Shown here one piece after another: positions 16,897 to 25,215 of a DNA stretch of 64,000 nt. The stretch covers positions 1,928,587 through 1,992,586 of the forward strand of contig NZ_LN907827.1 in the NCBI RefSeq assembly GCF_001517405.1, given 5' to 3'. Position 1 is the stretch's first letter; each line of letters starts with the position of its first letter. A program made the translations under genes and the position numbers. Below the pieces are notes generated by a model. It had not been told where the DNA came from. It worked only from the letters and a program-made list of their open reading frames with translations, and searched no databases. This DNA comes from Duffyella gerundensis. GTDB taxonomy: Bacteria; Pseudomonadota; Gammaproteobacteria; Enterobacterales; Enterobacteriaceae.

Positions 16897-18195
16897 TTAG
16901 CGCGTGGTGACGCGCCAGACGGTATTGCTGGCGTCATCGGCAATCAGCAGGCCGCCCTGCTGATCCTGCGCCAGGCCAACCGGCAGGCCGCGAACCTGCT
17001 TCTGATCCTCGGTCAGGAAACCAGAAACCACGGTTTTTGGTTCGCCCACCGGCTTGCCGTTCTCAAACTTCACCCACGCCACGCGATAGCCATTGAGCGG
17101 CTTGCGGTTCCAGCTGCCGTGCTCACTGACAAACGCGCCGCCACGGTATTCTGCGGGCAAACCGTTGCCGGTGTAGAACCACAGTCCCAGCGGCGCCACG
17201 TGCGAGCTCAGCGCATAATCTGGCTTGATCGCTTTCTCCACCATATCCGGACGTGCTGGCTTCACGCGCTCATCGACATGCTGACCATAGTAGCTCCACG
17301 GCCAGCCATAGAAGCCGTTTTCCTGCACTGAGGTCATGTAATCCGGCACCAGATCGGCACCAATTTCATCACGTTCGTTAACGATGGCCCACAGTTTGCC
17401 GGTTTGCGGCTCCCACTGCAGCCCGGTTGGGTTGCGCAGGCCGCTGGCGTAAATACGGCTGGCCCCGCTGGCAGCATCCACTTCCAGCACCGCCGCACGG
17501 CGATACTCGGCACCAATGCCATTTTCGGTGATGTTACTGTTCGAGCCGACGCCAACGTAGAGTTTGGTGCCGTCCGGGCTGGCGAGCAGCGATTTGGTCC
17601 AGTGATGGTTGATCGGGCCGCCTGGCAGCTCGGTCAGCTCTTTACCGGCGGCGGTGATTTCAGTCTGTCCCGGCTGATAGGGAAAGGTCATCAGGCTGTC
17701 GGCGTTGGCCACGTACAGCGTATTGCCAATCAGCTGGACGCCAAAAGGCGAGCTAAGCCCTTTGATAAACGGATGCTTCTCCCAGTTGCCGTTGGTGTTG
17801 CGCAGCAGCGTAATGCTGTTGCCGCCTTCGCCGCCTTTACCAGAGGCCTTCTGTACGATGCCCATGATCATCTGCTTAGGCCGCGTGGTCGGCTTCGCCG
17901 GACCGTTGCCCTCGACCACCAGCACGTCATTATTCGGCAGCACGTAGAGCTGGCGCGGATGCTTAAAGCCATCGGCCAGCTTCTCAATTTTCAGCCCTTC
18001 GGCCACGGTGGGCATTTCGCCCGCTTTCCATGCCACGCCTTCCGGCACCTGCATCGGCGGCAGCAGGAAGTTTTTCGCTTCCGGCAGCTGTGGATTAGCC
18101 CCGATCTGCTTCGCAGGATCGAGCGTGGAGCCGTTGTCACAGGCGGTCAGCAGCAGTGCGCTGCTCAGGGAAAAGGCGATCAGTTTAATTTTCAT
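16897..18195 (-). CDS. Sorbosone/glucose-dehydrogenase-like PQQ-family lipoprotein
   Basis: A 432-residue predicted lipoprotein: MKIKLIAFSLSSALLLTAC is a lipoprotein signal with lipobox LTAC, giving Cys19 as the acylated residue. The rest is a beta-propeller of the L-sorbosone dehydrogenase/soluble glucose dehydrogenase family, with blade motifs FKHPRQLYVLPNNDVLVVEG, SGLRNPTGLQWEPQTGKLWA, VNERDEIGADLVPDY and FVSEHGSWNRKP. Family members oxidise aldoses using PQQ; whether this one does is unproven. It is the second gene after a DUF2231 membrane protein. A PQQ receptor gene (pqqU) lies 7 kb away. Confidence 0.88.
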   Translation of the reverse strand: MKIKLIAFSLSSALLLTACDNGSTLDPAKQIGANPQLPEAKNFLLPPMQVPEGVAWKAGEMPTVAEGLKIEKLADGFKHPRQLYVLPNNDVLVVEGNGPAKPTTRPKQMIMGIVQKASGKGGEGGNSITLLRNTNGNWEKHPFIKGLSSPFGVQLIGNTLYVANADSLMTFPYQPGQTEITAAGKELTELPGGPINHHWTKSLLASPDGTKLYVGVGSNSNITENGIGAEYRRAAVLEVDAASGASRIYASGLRNPTGLQWEPQTGKLWAIVNERDEIGADLVPDYMTSVQENGFYGWPWSYYGQHVDERVKPARPDMVEKAIKPDYALSSHVAPLGLWFYTGNGLPAEYRGGAFVSEHGSWNRKPLNGYRVAWVKFENGKPVGEPKTVVSGFLTEDQKQVRGLPVGLAQDQQGGLLIADDASNTVWRVTTR

Positions 18196-18207
18196 TATGC
18201 GCGCTCC

Positions 18208-18636
18208 TTATGCCACACGACGTTCGCGCAGGGCGAGTTGAACATTGGCGATAGCGAGCAGCAACACCACAAGCGTGGAAAGAATAACGCCGGCCGGCAC
18301 CACCGCGTAGCTGTCACGGCTGTGAATAAAGGCGTTCACAATGGCGAGAATAATGGCCAGCAGATTAGCCCAGAAGGAGAATGTCACGCCCGGCCCACGC
18401 AGACGCGCCTTGCCGAACCAGACCTGCACCAGGTTAATCAGGCGCGGAATAATCGCCAGAAAGAGACCAAAGGTGATCAGCCAGCTGGCGGCTTCGGTCC
18501 AGAGGATTTCATAGCTGCTGATATAGATGATGTCGAACAGCCAGGCCGCGACAAAAAAACCAAAGGGTATCGGATTCAGCAGTTCAAACAGCCCCACCGC
18601 CAGCGCGGAATTTCCCGAGGTATATCGATATGACAT
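18208..18636 (-). CDS. DUF2231 membrane protein
   Basis: A 142-residue inner membrane protein with four hydrophobic segments: GLFELLNPIPFGFFVAAWLF, SWLITFGLFLAIIPRLINLV, FSFWANLLAIILAIVNAFIH and PAGVILSTLVVLLLAIANVQ. This fits the DUF2231 family. TAAGGAG precedes the ATG at 18636. It lies 12 bp before the sorbosone-dehydrogenase-like gene, a partnership seen in other genomes as far as I recall. It may be a membrane anchor or electron-transfer partner, but no heme-ligand pattern is evident and no function can be claimed. The 18637-18803 stretch before it holds no gene; its promoter should be there. Confidence 0.8.
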   Translation of the reverse strand: MSYRYTSGNSALAVGLFELLNPIPFGFFVAAWLFDIIYISSYEILWTEAASWLITFGLFLAIIPRLINLVQVWFGKARLRGPGVTFSFWANLLAIILAIVNAFIHSRDSYAVVPAGVILSTLVVLLLAIANVQLALRERRVA

Positions 18637-18803
18637 TAACAGGCTCCTTATCAGAAAAAAGCAGGGCAAGCGCCACCGCTATGCTCTAAAAGGGTAGTCA
18701 ATAAACGGTGGCCGGGCGGATTAAACGCAGCAGATAAGTAAAATCAGTGCGCTAAAGTGGCTGAGCAGCAAGGAAAAAACGCAGGGTGAGGCAAAAGCGG
18801 GCG

Positions 18804-19406
18804 TTATCCGGCGGCCTGATTAGCCGCCTGTAGCCGAACGCGCGCGTTGGCAGGCTGGCTGAGTGTGAGCTGCGCTTCCAGCCACTCAAACAGCGCCGGA
18901 TAATCCAGCGGAGAGTTTTGATCGCACTGCCAGAGTGGCCCTAATCCCAGCGGCGTGGCGCGCTCGGCCAGTGCCCGCAGCTCCGGCAGATACTCTTCAC
19001 CGGGATGGCCCGCCGGCCGCTGCGGAATACGCGCCTTGTAGCGCGCCGCCACCCGTTCACCGTCGATCTGGTTCCACACTTCCAGCACGTTGCTGACACC
19101 CGCCTGGCGCAGATGCTCCTGCAGCAGCGTCAGCGGTTGAAAGCCAAACCAGGCATCGATGACGTAAACACAGCGCAGCGGCGCCTGCGCCACCGCCGAC
19201 CAGATTGCCGCATAGGCCGCCTTGCCCAGCTGGCGATTGGTGGCACGATCCACCGGCGCCAGCATCGCCATAAACGGCTCTTTCACCTCATCCAGCGTCA
19301 GATAAGGCAGCTGAAAACGATTGGCGATCTCGCGGGCCACGCTGCTTTTTCCCGATGCCGGGACGCCATTAACCAGAATGACCGTTTTTCCCGTAATGGT
19401 GTTCAT
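18804..19406 (-). CDS. P-loop kinase, chloramphenicol-phosphotransferase/gluconokinase-like, of the PTS operon
   Basis: A 200-residue cytoplasmic protein with Walker A GVPASGKSS (residues 14-22) and a following helix. The later VYVIDAWFGFQP region resembles the second strand and lid of small-molecule kinases (AAA_33/zeta-toxin-like fold). Its ATG overlaps the IIA stop by four bases (ATGA), so it is the last gene of the operon. A kinase in addition to the PFK-like enzyme is not needed for a simple PTS sugar route. It may phosphorylate a side product or a non-PTS form of the sugar. No target is visible. Confidence 0.8.
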   Translation of the reverse strand: MNTITGKTVILVNGVPASGKSSVAREIANRFQLPYLTLDEVKEPFMAMLAPVDRATNRQLGKAAYAAIWSAVAQAPLRCVYVIDAWFGFQPLTLLQEHLRQAGVSNVLEVWNQIDGERVAARYKARIPQRPAGHPGEEYLPELRALAERATPLGLGPLWQCDQNSPLDYPALFEWLEAQLTLSQPANARVRLQAANQAAG

Positions 19407-19840
19407 AGGATGTCGATAACCTCCATGCGGTGCTGCGCCTGACGCAGGCGGCGCAGCGTCTCATCATCTTCCAGCATTGAGACAATGGCACGAATGCCCT
19501 CTTCAATGTGGGCGTTGCTGTCGCGGGCGCCGAACATAATGACGATATCCGCCATGTCGCTGCCCTGAAATGAGATCGGCTCCGCCAGCAGCAGCAGGCT
19601 GAAACAATCTTTGATCACCCCGCTTTCCGGTCGCGCATGGGGAATAGCGATGCCCTCTTCAAAGACATAATAGGCGCCATGTTCTTCCGTGTTGGCGATC
19701 ACCGCCTGATAATAGGATTCGTGAATATAGCCCTTCGCCACCAGCGGCTGGGCCGCCAGCGCAATCACCGCTTTCCAGTCGCGCTCGGTGACGCCAACCT
19801 GAATCGCATCTGCCTCAATCAACAGCTGTTTAATTGACAT
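19403..19840 (-). CDS. PTS sugar transporter subunit IIA (fructose/mannitol/ascorbate type)
   Basis: A 145-residue EIIA of the PTS_EIIA_2 family. The phosphorylated histidine is His68 in GIAIPHARPESGV. FSLLLLAEPISFQGSDMADI and VIMFGARDSNAHIEEGIRAI complete the fold. The ATG at 19840 has GAGGT upstream. It passes phosphate from HPr to the IIB encoded at 22381. It lies late in the operon, separated from IIB/IIC by the aldolase and an unknown small gene. Confidence 0.93.
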   Translation of the reverse strand: MSIKQLLIEADAIQVGVTERDWKAVIALAAQPLVAKGYIHESYYQAVIANTEEHGAYYVFEEGIAIPHARPESGVIKDCFSLLLLAEPISFQGSDMADIVIMFGARDSNAHIEEGIRAIVSMLEDDETLRRLRQAQHRMEVIDIL

Positions 19841-19847
19841 CGCTACC

Positions 19848-20117
19848 TCAGAGTGTTGTACGAATGATATTGCGTAACTCATCCATTTTGACAAACAGCG
19901 GATCGATGCGGTCACGATGGCTGCGGCTTTTGGCGAACACTTTTATCGCCTGGTTATAGTGCACCAGCAGCTTTTTCTGCGTCTCGCCGTCGCGCGGCGT
20001 TTGCGCCAGCTTTTGTTCCAGCAGCGAGAGCTGCTGCGCCAGGGTTTCCGCCTGCGCATCGTAATCCGATGTGTCGCTGGCCTCTTTTTGCCACAGTTTT
20101 TTCACGGCATTAAACAT
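19848..20117 (-). CDS. Uncharacterised 89-residue helical protein of the PTS operon
   Basis: Starting at the ATG at 20117 (GGAGG at ideal distance), this encodes a small, highly charged, probably all-helical protein. The central DAQAETLAQQLSLLEQKLAQ has heptad spacing suggestive of a coiled coil. I recognise no family. It lies seven bases before the IIA start, in the same operon, so it is very likely translated. A regulatory or scaffolding role with IIA or the aldolase is possible but not shown. Confidence 0.75.
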   Translation of the reverse strand: MFNAVKKLWQKEASDTSDYDAQAETLAQQLSLLEQKLAQTPRDGETQKKLLVHYNQAIKVFAKSRSHRDRIDPLFVKMDELRNIIRTTL

Positions 20118-20181
20118 GCGATCCTCCAGCCCCGACCCGCGCCGGGGCGCCAGGGTAATCAACAGATAATGAAGAAAGGGT

Positions 20182-21024
20182 TCAGCGGAACAGCGCGATT
20201 TTTTCCATCAGCACGTTGCGCACCGCGTCATTGGCGGGCACGAGGAAGTTGCGCACGCTGTCGTTGACCTTGCCTTTAGAGAAGGTGTTCTGACACTCGC
20301 CAACCCACTGCACGTTCATTTCAGTACCGACGTTGACCTTTTCAATGCCGCCCTGCACCGCCTGACGCATATCCTCGTCGCTGACGCCGGTGCCGCCGTG
20401 CAGAACCAGTGGCGTTTGCGTCGCAGCGTAGATCTCGGCCAGCCGCTGATGCTGAATTTCCGCTTTGCCGGTGTAGAGGCCATGCACGGTGCCCACCGAG
20501 ACCGCCAGCATGTCAGGATGCGTTTCTTCCACGAAGCGTTTCGCCTCTTCCACCGTGGTAAAGGCCATGTCGCTCATCGCCAAGCATTTACCATCTTCTG
20601 AGCCGCCGATAGCGCCCAGTTCCGCCTCCACGGTGATATTGCGCGGCCGCGCCATGCCGATCACTTCCCGGGTATTGGCGATGTTCTCTTCAAACGGCAG
20701 GTGCGAGCCGTCATACATCACCGAGCTGAAACCGGCATCCATGGCGAACTTGATCGCCGCAAGGTCAGAACAGTGGTCGAGGTGCAGACAGGTCGGCACA
20801 TCTTCGCTCTCAGAGAGCGAGCGGATGGAATCGACCAGCAGTTTGTGTCCGAGATATTTCGCCGTACCGGTAGAGATCTGAATCATCAGCGGGCTGTTGG
20901 TTGCTTTCGCCGCTTTAAAATAGGCGGGCAGCATCTCCAGACAGTGCAGATTAAAGGATCCCAGCGCTTTGAAATCACGCTGCTTGGCCACCTGTAACAG
21001 CTCGGTGAAATTATAAAGTTTCAT
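20182..21024 (-). CDS. Class II ketose-bisphosphate aldolase (GatY/KbaY/FbaA family)
   Basis: A 280-residue zinc-dependent aldolase. HLDHCSD (residues 81-87) carries the catalytic Asp and first zinc His. EAELGAIGGSEDG, SVGTVHGLYTG (second zinc His) and LVLHGGTGVSDEDM (third zinc His and phosphate loop) follow. The length fits the GatY/KbaY group. It would cleave a ketohexose 1,6-bisphosphate made by the PFK-like enzyme of this operon. The stereochemistry (fructose, tagatose or other) cannot be read. The ATG at 21024 overlaps the IIC 3' end by 14 bases. Confidence 0.9.
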   Translation of the reverse strand: MKLYNFTELLQVAKQRDFKALGSFNLHCLEMLPAYFKAAKATNSPLMIQISTGTAKYLGHKLLVDSIRSLSESEDVPTCLHLDHCSDLAAIKFAMDAGFSSVMYDGSHLPFEENIANTREVIGMARPRNITVEAELGAIGGSEDGKCLAMSDMAFTTVEEAKRFVEETHPDMLAVSVGTVHGLYTGKAEIQHQRLAEIYAATQTPLVLHGGTGVSDEDMRQAVQGGIEKVNVGTEMNVQWVGECQNTFSKGKVNDSVRNFLVPANDAVRNVLMEKIALFR

Positions 21025-22378
21025 GGACTTTTTCCTCATGGGGACGCGTGGATTTACCGTTAACAAACCAGGCAATCAGGGTAATAAAGGCAACAAACAG
21101 GGCGACGAACAGCCAGTTGTTCTGGAACGCATGGCCGAGCAGCAGGCCGGTACTGATGACGTCGGAGTCACTGAAGGTGACGCCGGTAAAGCCGTAGCCC
21201 TCAAGCATTGGCACCAGAATCGACGGCAACAGGGTGATAAACAGACCGTGCACCACGCCGCCAATCATCGCGCCACGCCGACCGCCGAGCGCGTTACCAA
21301 ATACCCCTGCCGTGCCGCCAGCAAAGAAGTTGGTCAGCAGGCCGGGCAGAATCATCGCCATACCGAACATCGGGAACACCAGCATGCCAATCACCGACCC
21401 GAGCGTGGTGGCCAGAAAGCCGACGATCACCGCGTTAGGGGCATAGGGAAACAGCACCGGACAGTCGAGCGCCGGTTTGGCATCCGGCACGATGCGCATG
21501 GCGATACCGCGGAAGGCAGGCACCAGCTCGTTAAGCAGCAGACGTACACCGCTGTAGAGCACAAAGACACCGGCAACAAACTGAATACCCTGCATAAAGG
21601 CGTACATCAGGTAATTCATGCCGTTGGAGAACTGGGCGATGTAGGCCGGACCGGCGGCAAGCGCCGGAATCAGGTACATCGGCACCATCACTACCGCCAT
21701 CGACAGATAGGTGTCCTGCAGGAATTTAAAGTTGTCGGGCAGCTTTAAATCCTCGGTGGATTTCGAGCCTTTCCCAACCACTTTGGCCACCGCCGCCTGC
21801 ACCAGATAACCGATGGTGCAGAAGTGACCGAGTGCGACATCGTCAGAATCGGTGATGCGACGCACTATCGGCTGGGCCAGCGCCGGCATGATCACCGCCA
21901 TGATGCCGCCGAACACGCCGCCGGTGAGGATCAATGGCAGGCCGGTCAGCCCCGCTTTGTAGCCGATCACCGTGCCGATGGTCGCCATCCACAGCAGCGC
22001 CTGGCCGGTGAGGAAGATGTACTTAAACGGCGTGATGCGGGCCAGCAGGATATTGACCAGGAAGATCACCAGCAGCGTTAACGCCACTTCTGAACCCAGC
22101 TCGCGGCTGGCCAGCCCGGCAATCGCCGCAACGTCGGTGATATATCCGCGCATGCCGAAGCCGTGGGTGAATATATCGTTCAGAAACGTTAATGTGCCGA
22201 CAATAATATTGATGCCCGCCATCATAATTAAAAAGCCGAGCAGCGTTTTAAAGGTTCCTTCAACCACTTTCCCTGCGGATTTCTTTTGCAGTAGTAAACC
22301 CACCATGGCAATCAGGGCGATCAATATTGACGCCTGGCCAAGCAGATCTTTTACCAGGAAGTTAATAAAGCTGTTCAT
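21011..22378 (-). CDS. PTS sugar transporter subunit IIC, ascorbate/UlaA-like
   Basis: A 455-residue membrane permease with 10 or more helices. Matches to the UlaA family are GKVVEGTFKTLLGFLIMMAG, an EDLKLPDNFKFLQD cytoplasmic segment, VPAFRGIAMRIVPDAKPALDC and VLFPYAPNAVIVGFLATTLG. It translocates and phosphorylates the sugar using the IIB at 22381. The sugar is unlikely to be ascorbate, because the operon carries a PFK-like kinase and an aldolase instead of UlaD/E/F/G. The true substrate is unknown. Confidence 0.9.
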   Translation of the reverse strand: MNSFINFLVKDLLGQASILIALIAMVGLLLQKKSAGKVVEGTFKTLLGFLIMMAGINIIVGTLTFLNDIFTHGFGMRGYITDVAAIAGLASRELGSEVALTLLVIFLVNILLARITPFKYIFLTGQALLWMATIGTVIGYKAGLTGLPLILTGGVFGGIMAVIMPALAQPIVRRITDSDDVALGHFCTIGYLVQAAVAKVVGKGSKSTEDLKLPDNFKFLQDTYLSMAVVMVPMYLIPALAAGPAYIAQFSNGMNYLMYAFMQGIQFVAGVFVLYSGVRLLLNELVPAFRGIAMRIVPDAKPALDCPVLFPYAPNAVIVGFLATTLGSVIGMLVFPMFGMAMILPGLLTNFFAGGTAGVFGNALGGRRGAMIGGVVHGLFITLLPSILVPMLEGYGFTGVTFSDSDVISTGLLLGHAFQNNWLFVALFVAFITLIAWFVNGKSTRPHEEKVHETL

Positions 22379-22380
22379 AT

Positions 22381-22686
22381 TCAGGCTACCTTAGTATCGC
22401 GGTCTTTTAAAAAGGCCAGAATTTTCTCTTCGATTTCCTGTTTATCCGTTAACCGGTTTAAAATAATGACGCGTTTCTTCTCCTCATCACTGGCGTCAGC
22501 ATTTAAAATATCGGCGAAGGTTTTTTGCGTCAGAATAATATCCGATTTAAACGCGTTGGCTTCCGATATGGTGGTATGATCGATCTCAGCATCAATTTCG
22601 AGTTTTTTTAATACCGATTTGGCGCTCATTTCGATGGCAAAGCTTGAACCTAAACCGCAACCGCAAACACACAGAATCTTCAACAT
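22381..22686 (-). CDS. PTS sugar transporter subunit IIB (lactose/ascorbate fold)
   Basis: A 101-residue cytoplasmic phosphocarrier. The active-site loop is CGCGLGSSF, with Cys8 the expected phosphocysteine (C-G-x-G-x-G-S-S as in UlaB). A second cysteine at 10 and one at 6 are unusual but not disqualifying. DHTTISEANAFKSDIILTQK continues the Rossmann-like fold. It sits between the PFK-like gene (10 bp) and IIC (2 bp). Confidence 0.92.
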   Translation of the reverse strand: MLKILCVCGCGLGSSFAIEMSAKSVLKKLEIDAEIDHTTISEANAFKSDIILTQKTFADILNADASDEEKKRVIILNRLTDKQEIEEKILAFLKDRDTKVA

Positions 22687-22695
22687 AATATTTCC

Positions 22696-23676
22696 TCACA
22701 GTATGGATAACTGTTTAGCCAGTTTATAATGGTGCCCTTCGGTATCGACCAGCCGTTTTTGCATGCTAATAAGATCGATTGGAATAGGCTTATTGCTGGA
22801 ATTAATAATCACAGCTTTATTACGCAGACCTGATGCAATACAACGCACTACTTCACTCGCAATAATCGTTCCCTGATAAATCTCTTCACAGGTCGGATCG
22901 CCATTACGCAATCCGTAACCGATAATGGTTTTTCGTATCCGCACGCCGATGCGCGGCTCCAGTCGGGCAATCATGGTGTCGATCGCCCCCTGAAAGCCGG
23001 GGGTATATTCGCGGGTGTAGCCTTCAGAACAGAGCACGATGACGCTGTTTTGCTGCGTCAGCTTATGGCGAATGCGCTCGGCCAGCGTCTCCAGCGGTAT
23101 TTCGCATTCCGGAATCAACGCAATATCAGCATTGGATTTAATCGCCGCCTGCAGCGTCAGCTCGCCGCAATAGCCGCCCAGCAGTTCCATCATAAATACC
23201 CGGCCCGGCAGTGCCCGCCCGGTATTGCGTAATTTACTGACCTCTTTAATCACCTGTTCGCAGGCGGTGGAAAAGCCCAGCGTATAATCGCTGCCAAAGA
23301 CATCATTATCGATGGTCATACCGACGCCAAAACAGACAATGCCATATTCACTGAGCGTATTTAAAAACTGTAATGACCCGTCACCGCCCGCCATAATCAG
23401 CGCATCAATATGCAGTGCCTTTAATTGTTTGGTGATCGCTTCATATTCCCGGCCGTGCAATTTCCTCGTGGTGCGTCCGGAAGCCATAACCGGAATCGCG
23501 CTGATCGAATAATCCAGCAGATCGCGCAGGGAAATTTCCCGCTGGCGATTATCCAGCAACCCCTGAATACCGCCGTCGAACAAAATAATATTGGCCTGCG
23601 TCAGGCGCGCAATTTGATAAACAAAGTTATTAATACCGGAAACATCACCACCGCTAATAACCATACCCAATTTCAT
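22696..23676 (-). CDS. Phosphofructokinase-family sugar-phosphate kinase, first gene of the PTS operon
   Basis: A 326-residue PfkA-family kinase. ISGGDVSGIN is at residues 8-17, ATP-site GGDGS at 97-101 (the Gly fits ATP rather than pyrophosphate use) and catalytic TIDND at 121-125. The substrate loop reads LLGGYCGEL (165-173) where E. coli PfkA has MGRYCGDL, so Arg171 is a Gly; the usual QRGGSP becomes LRNGDP. This suggests a sugar phosphate other than fructose 6-phosphate. The ATG at 23676 has GGGAGAG upstream. It is likely the committed step after PTS uptake, producing a ketose bisphosphate for the downstream aldolase. Confidence 0.88.
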   Translation of the reverse strand: MKLGMVISGGDVSGINNFVYQIARLTQANIILFDGGIQGLLDNRQREISLRDLLDYSISAIPVMASGRTTRKLHGREYEAITKQLKALHIDALIMAGGDGSLQFLNTLSEYGIVCFGVGMTIDNDVFGSDYTLGFSTACEQVIKEVSKLRNTGRALPGRVFMMELLGGYCGELTLQAAIKSNADIALIPECEIPLETLAERIRHKLTQQNSVIVLCSEGYTREYTPGFQGAIDTMIARLEPRIGVRIRKTIIGYGLRNGDPTCEEIYQGTIIASEVVRCIASGLRNKAVIINSSNKPIPIDLISMQKRLVDTEGHHYKLAKQLSIL

Positions 23677-23807
23677 CGTTGCTCTCCCGTCGCTGGCTAC
23701 AGGACTTATCTTACGTTTGGCAACAGGGTTATTTGCAACGGATGTCACATAATGGTGATGTTTCACCCGGGCTGACGTCTTGACAGTGCATTGTCAGCGC
23801 CATTAAT

Positions 23808-23823
23808 TGTGATTCATCTCACA
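23808..23823. promoter_or_regulatory. Perfect CRP-cAMP binding site upstream of the PTS operon
   Basis: TGTGA-TTCATC-TCACA is an exact match to the TGTGA-N6-TCACA consensus. It lies 132-147 bp upstream of the PFK-like start, a normal place for activation of a catabolic operon under carbon limitation. The surrounding 23677-24102 gap holds no gene and no regulator gene adjoins the operon, so CRP may be the main visible control. Confidence 0.85.
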
Positions 23824-24102
23824 TCGTTATTTCCACGGGTTAATGAGATGTTAAAGTGAACATAAGCTAAATCAGCACGTTAGCCATGTTTATGCTATCG
23901 CAACGGCAACAGCTCTATTTTTCTGAGTCGCACTTTTTCTGAGATGATAAAAATGTGAGTGACTGCGCATTTATTCAGGCAGCGAGTGAATCGGAAAAGA
24001 AATAAGGCGTGGGGAGGCGTTTAAGAAGGGTTAAAAAAACGCACAGAAGTAAGACGGGAATAGAATCGGGGCGCCAGTGCGCGCCCCCTTTACAGATAAG
24101 CG

Positions 24103-24966
24103 TTACTGATTTTTCAGCCAGGCAAATACCGAAGCGAGATCCTGTTCGCCATAGCCCGCCTCAACCGCCTGTTGCCAGACGCGGGTAACATTTTCCAGCG
24201 CAGGCAACTGACGATCGCTGGCGGCATCCAGCGCCAGGCGCGCATCTTTCAGCGCCCAGTTAAGGTGCATCTGTGGCGTGTAATCGCCGCCGGTGATCAT
24301 GTCGAGTTTGACTTTGGCATAAGGTGCCGCCAGCGGTCCGCCCTCCAGCACCTGCCACAGATCGTCCGGGCTAAAACCAAACTCTTCGGCCAGCAGCGTG
24401 CTCTCTGCCAGGCTCTGCATCATGCCAATCAGCCAGCTGTTGATCACCAGCTTCATGCGCGAACTGGCACCGGCACTGCCCAGCCAGCGCGTGCCTTTAC
24501 CAATGGCGGCAAACACCGACTCAGCAGCGGCGGCTCGCTCACGCTCACCGCTGGCGAGGATCAGAATCTGCGCATTTTCTGCTGGCGCTTTGGTGCCGGA
24601 GACCGGCGCATCGATAAACAGCAGATCGCTGCGCTGCGCTGCGGTCTGCGCAATCAGTGAGTCGGTCATTGCCGTGCCAATGGTGCCCATCTGACACAGG
24701 GTAGCGCCCTGCTTCATGGCGGGCAGCGTCTGGTTAACCACGCTTTCGGTCGAAGCCGGATCGGCCAGCATCAGGATCACGACGTCAGCCTGCGCGACCG
24801 CGTCAGCAGACCGATCGGCCAGCTGCAATCCCGCGGCGCAGAGATCTTCCCCTTTCGATCGCGTGCGATTCCAGCCATGCACGGTAAAGCCCTTTTTCAG
24901 CAGGTTAGCGGCAAAAGCGTGGCCCATAGCGCCTAAACCCAGTACGGCGACGGTTGGTTGATTCAT
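24103..24966 (-). CDS. NAD(P)-dependent beta-hydroxyacid dehydrogenase (3-hydroxyisobutyrate dehydrogenase family)
   Basis: A 287-residue two-domain oxidoreductase. The Rossmann motif is VAVLGLGAMGHAFAANLL (residues 6-23), with WNRTRSKGEDL after strand 2, which favours NADP. FIDAPVSGTKAPAENAQILI is the conserved substrate-binding block. The catalytic Lys is in RMKLVINSWLIG. The family oxidises or reduces 3-hydroxyisobutyrate, tartronate semialdehyde or related acids; the substrate here is not assignable. The ATG at 24966 (AGGATAA upstream) was chosen because the preceding 19 codons lack family character. The 24967-25215 gap before divergent pqqU holds no gene. Confidence 0.88.
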   Translation of the reverse strand: MNQPTVAVLGLGAMGHAFAANLLKKGFTVHGWNRTRSKGEDLCAAGLQLADRSADAVAQADVVILMLADPASTESVVNQTLPAMKQGATLCQMGTIGTAMTDSLIAQTAAQRSDLLFIDAPVSGTKAPAENAQILILASGERERAAAAESVFAAIGKGTRWLGSAGASSRMKLVINSWLIGMMQSLAESTLLAEEFGFSPDDLWQVLEGGPLAAPYAKVKLDMITGGDYTPQMHLNWALKDARLALDAASDRQLPALENVTRVWQQAVEAGYGEQDLASVFAWLKNQ

Positions 24967-25215
24967 CTGTTTATCCTTTTTCTGAGTCGAAAATGCAGCT
25001 GATAGCCTGGTGCAAGTCGGCAAAAAAGTCGCCGCTGGCGAGGTTTTTTTTCGTCAGCAAGCGTAACCAGCGCGTCTCTTTTTGCGGTGAACGCGGGTAA
25101 ACGCGCCCGCAACGCCTGGGCAATTAATGCTATCCCGTGAGTGCGCTAAGCGATTATCCTGTGCGCCATCTGTTTCAGCAGAAACATTCCCTCACTTTTA
25201 CCGAGTAAAAATGGT

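Noticed and set aside
17404..18633. 409-codon plus-strand ORF opposite the sorbosone-dehydrogenase-like and DUF2231 genes
   Set aside because: Runs through two real minus-strand genes and their junction; low-complexity Arg/His/Gln protein.
21023..21748. 241-codon plus-strand ORF opposite the PTS IIC gene
   Set aside because: Antisense shadow of a high-GC membrane protein gene; protein is His/Gln/Arg-rich with no domain.
21011..22378. Calling the PTS an L-ascorbate system from IIC similarity
   Set aside because: No UlaD, UlaE, UlaF or UlaG homologue is present; instead there are a PFK-like kinase and a bisphosphate aldolase.
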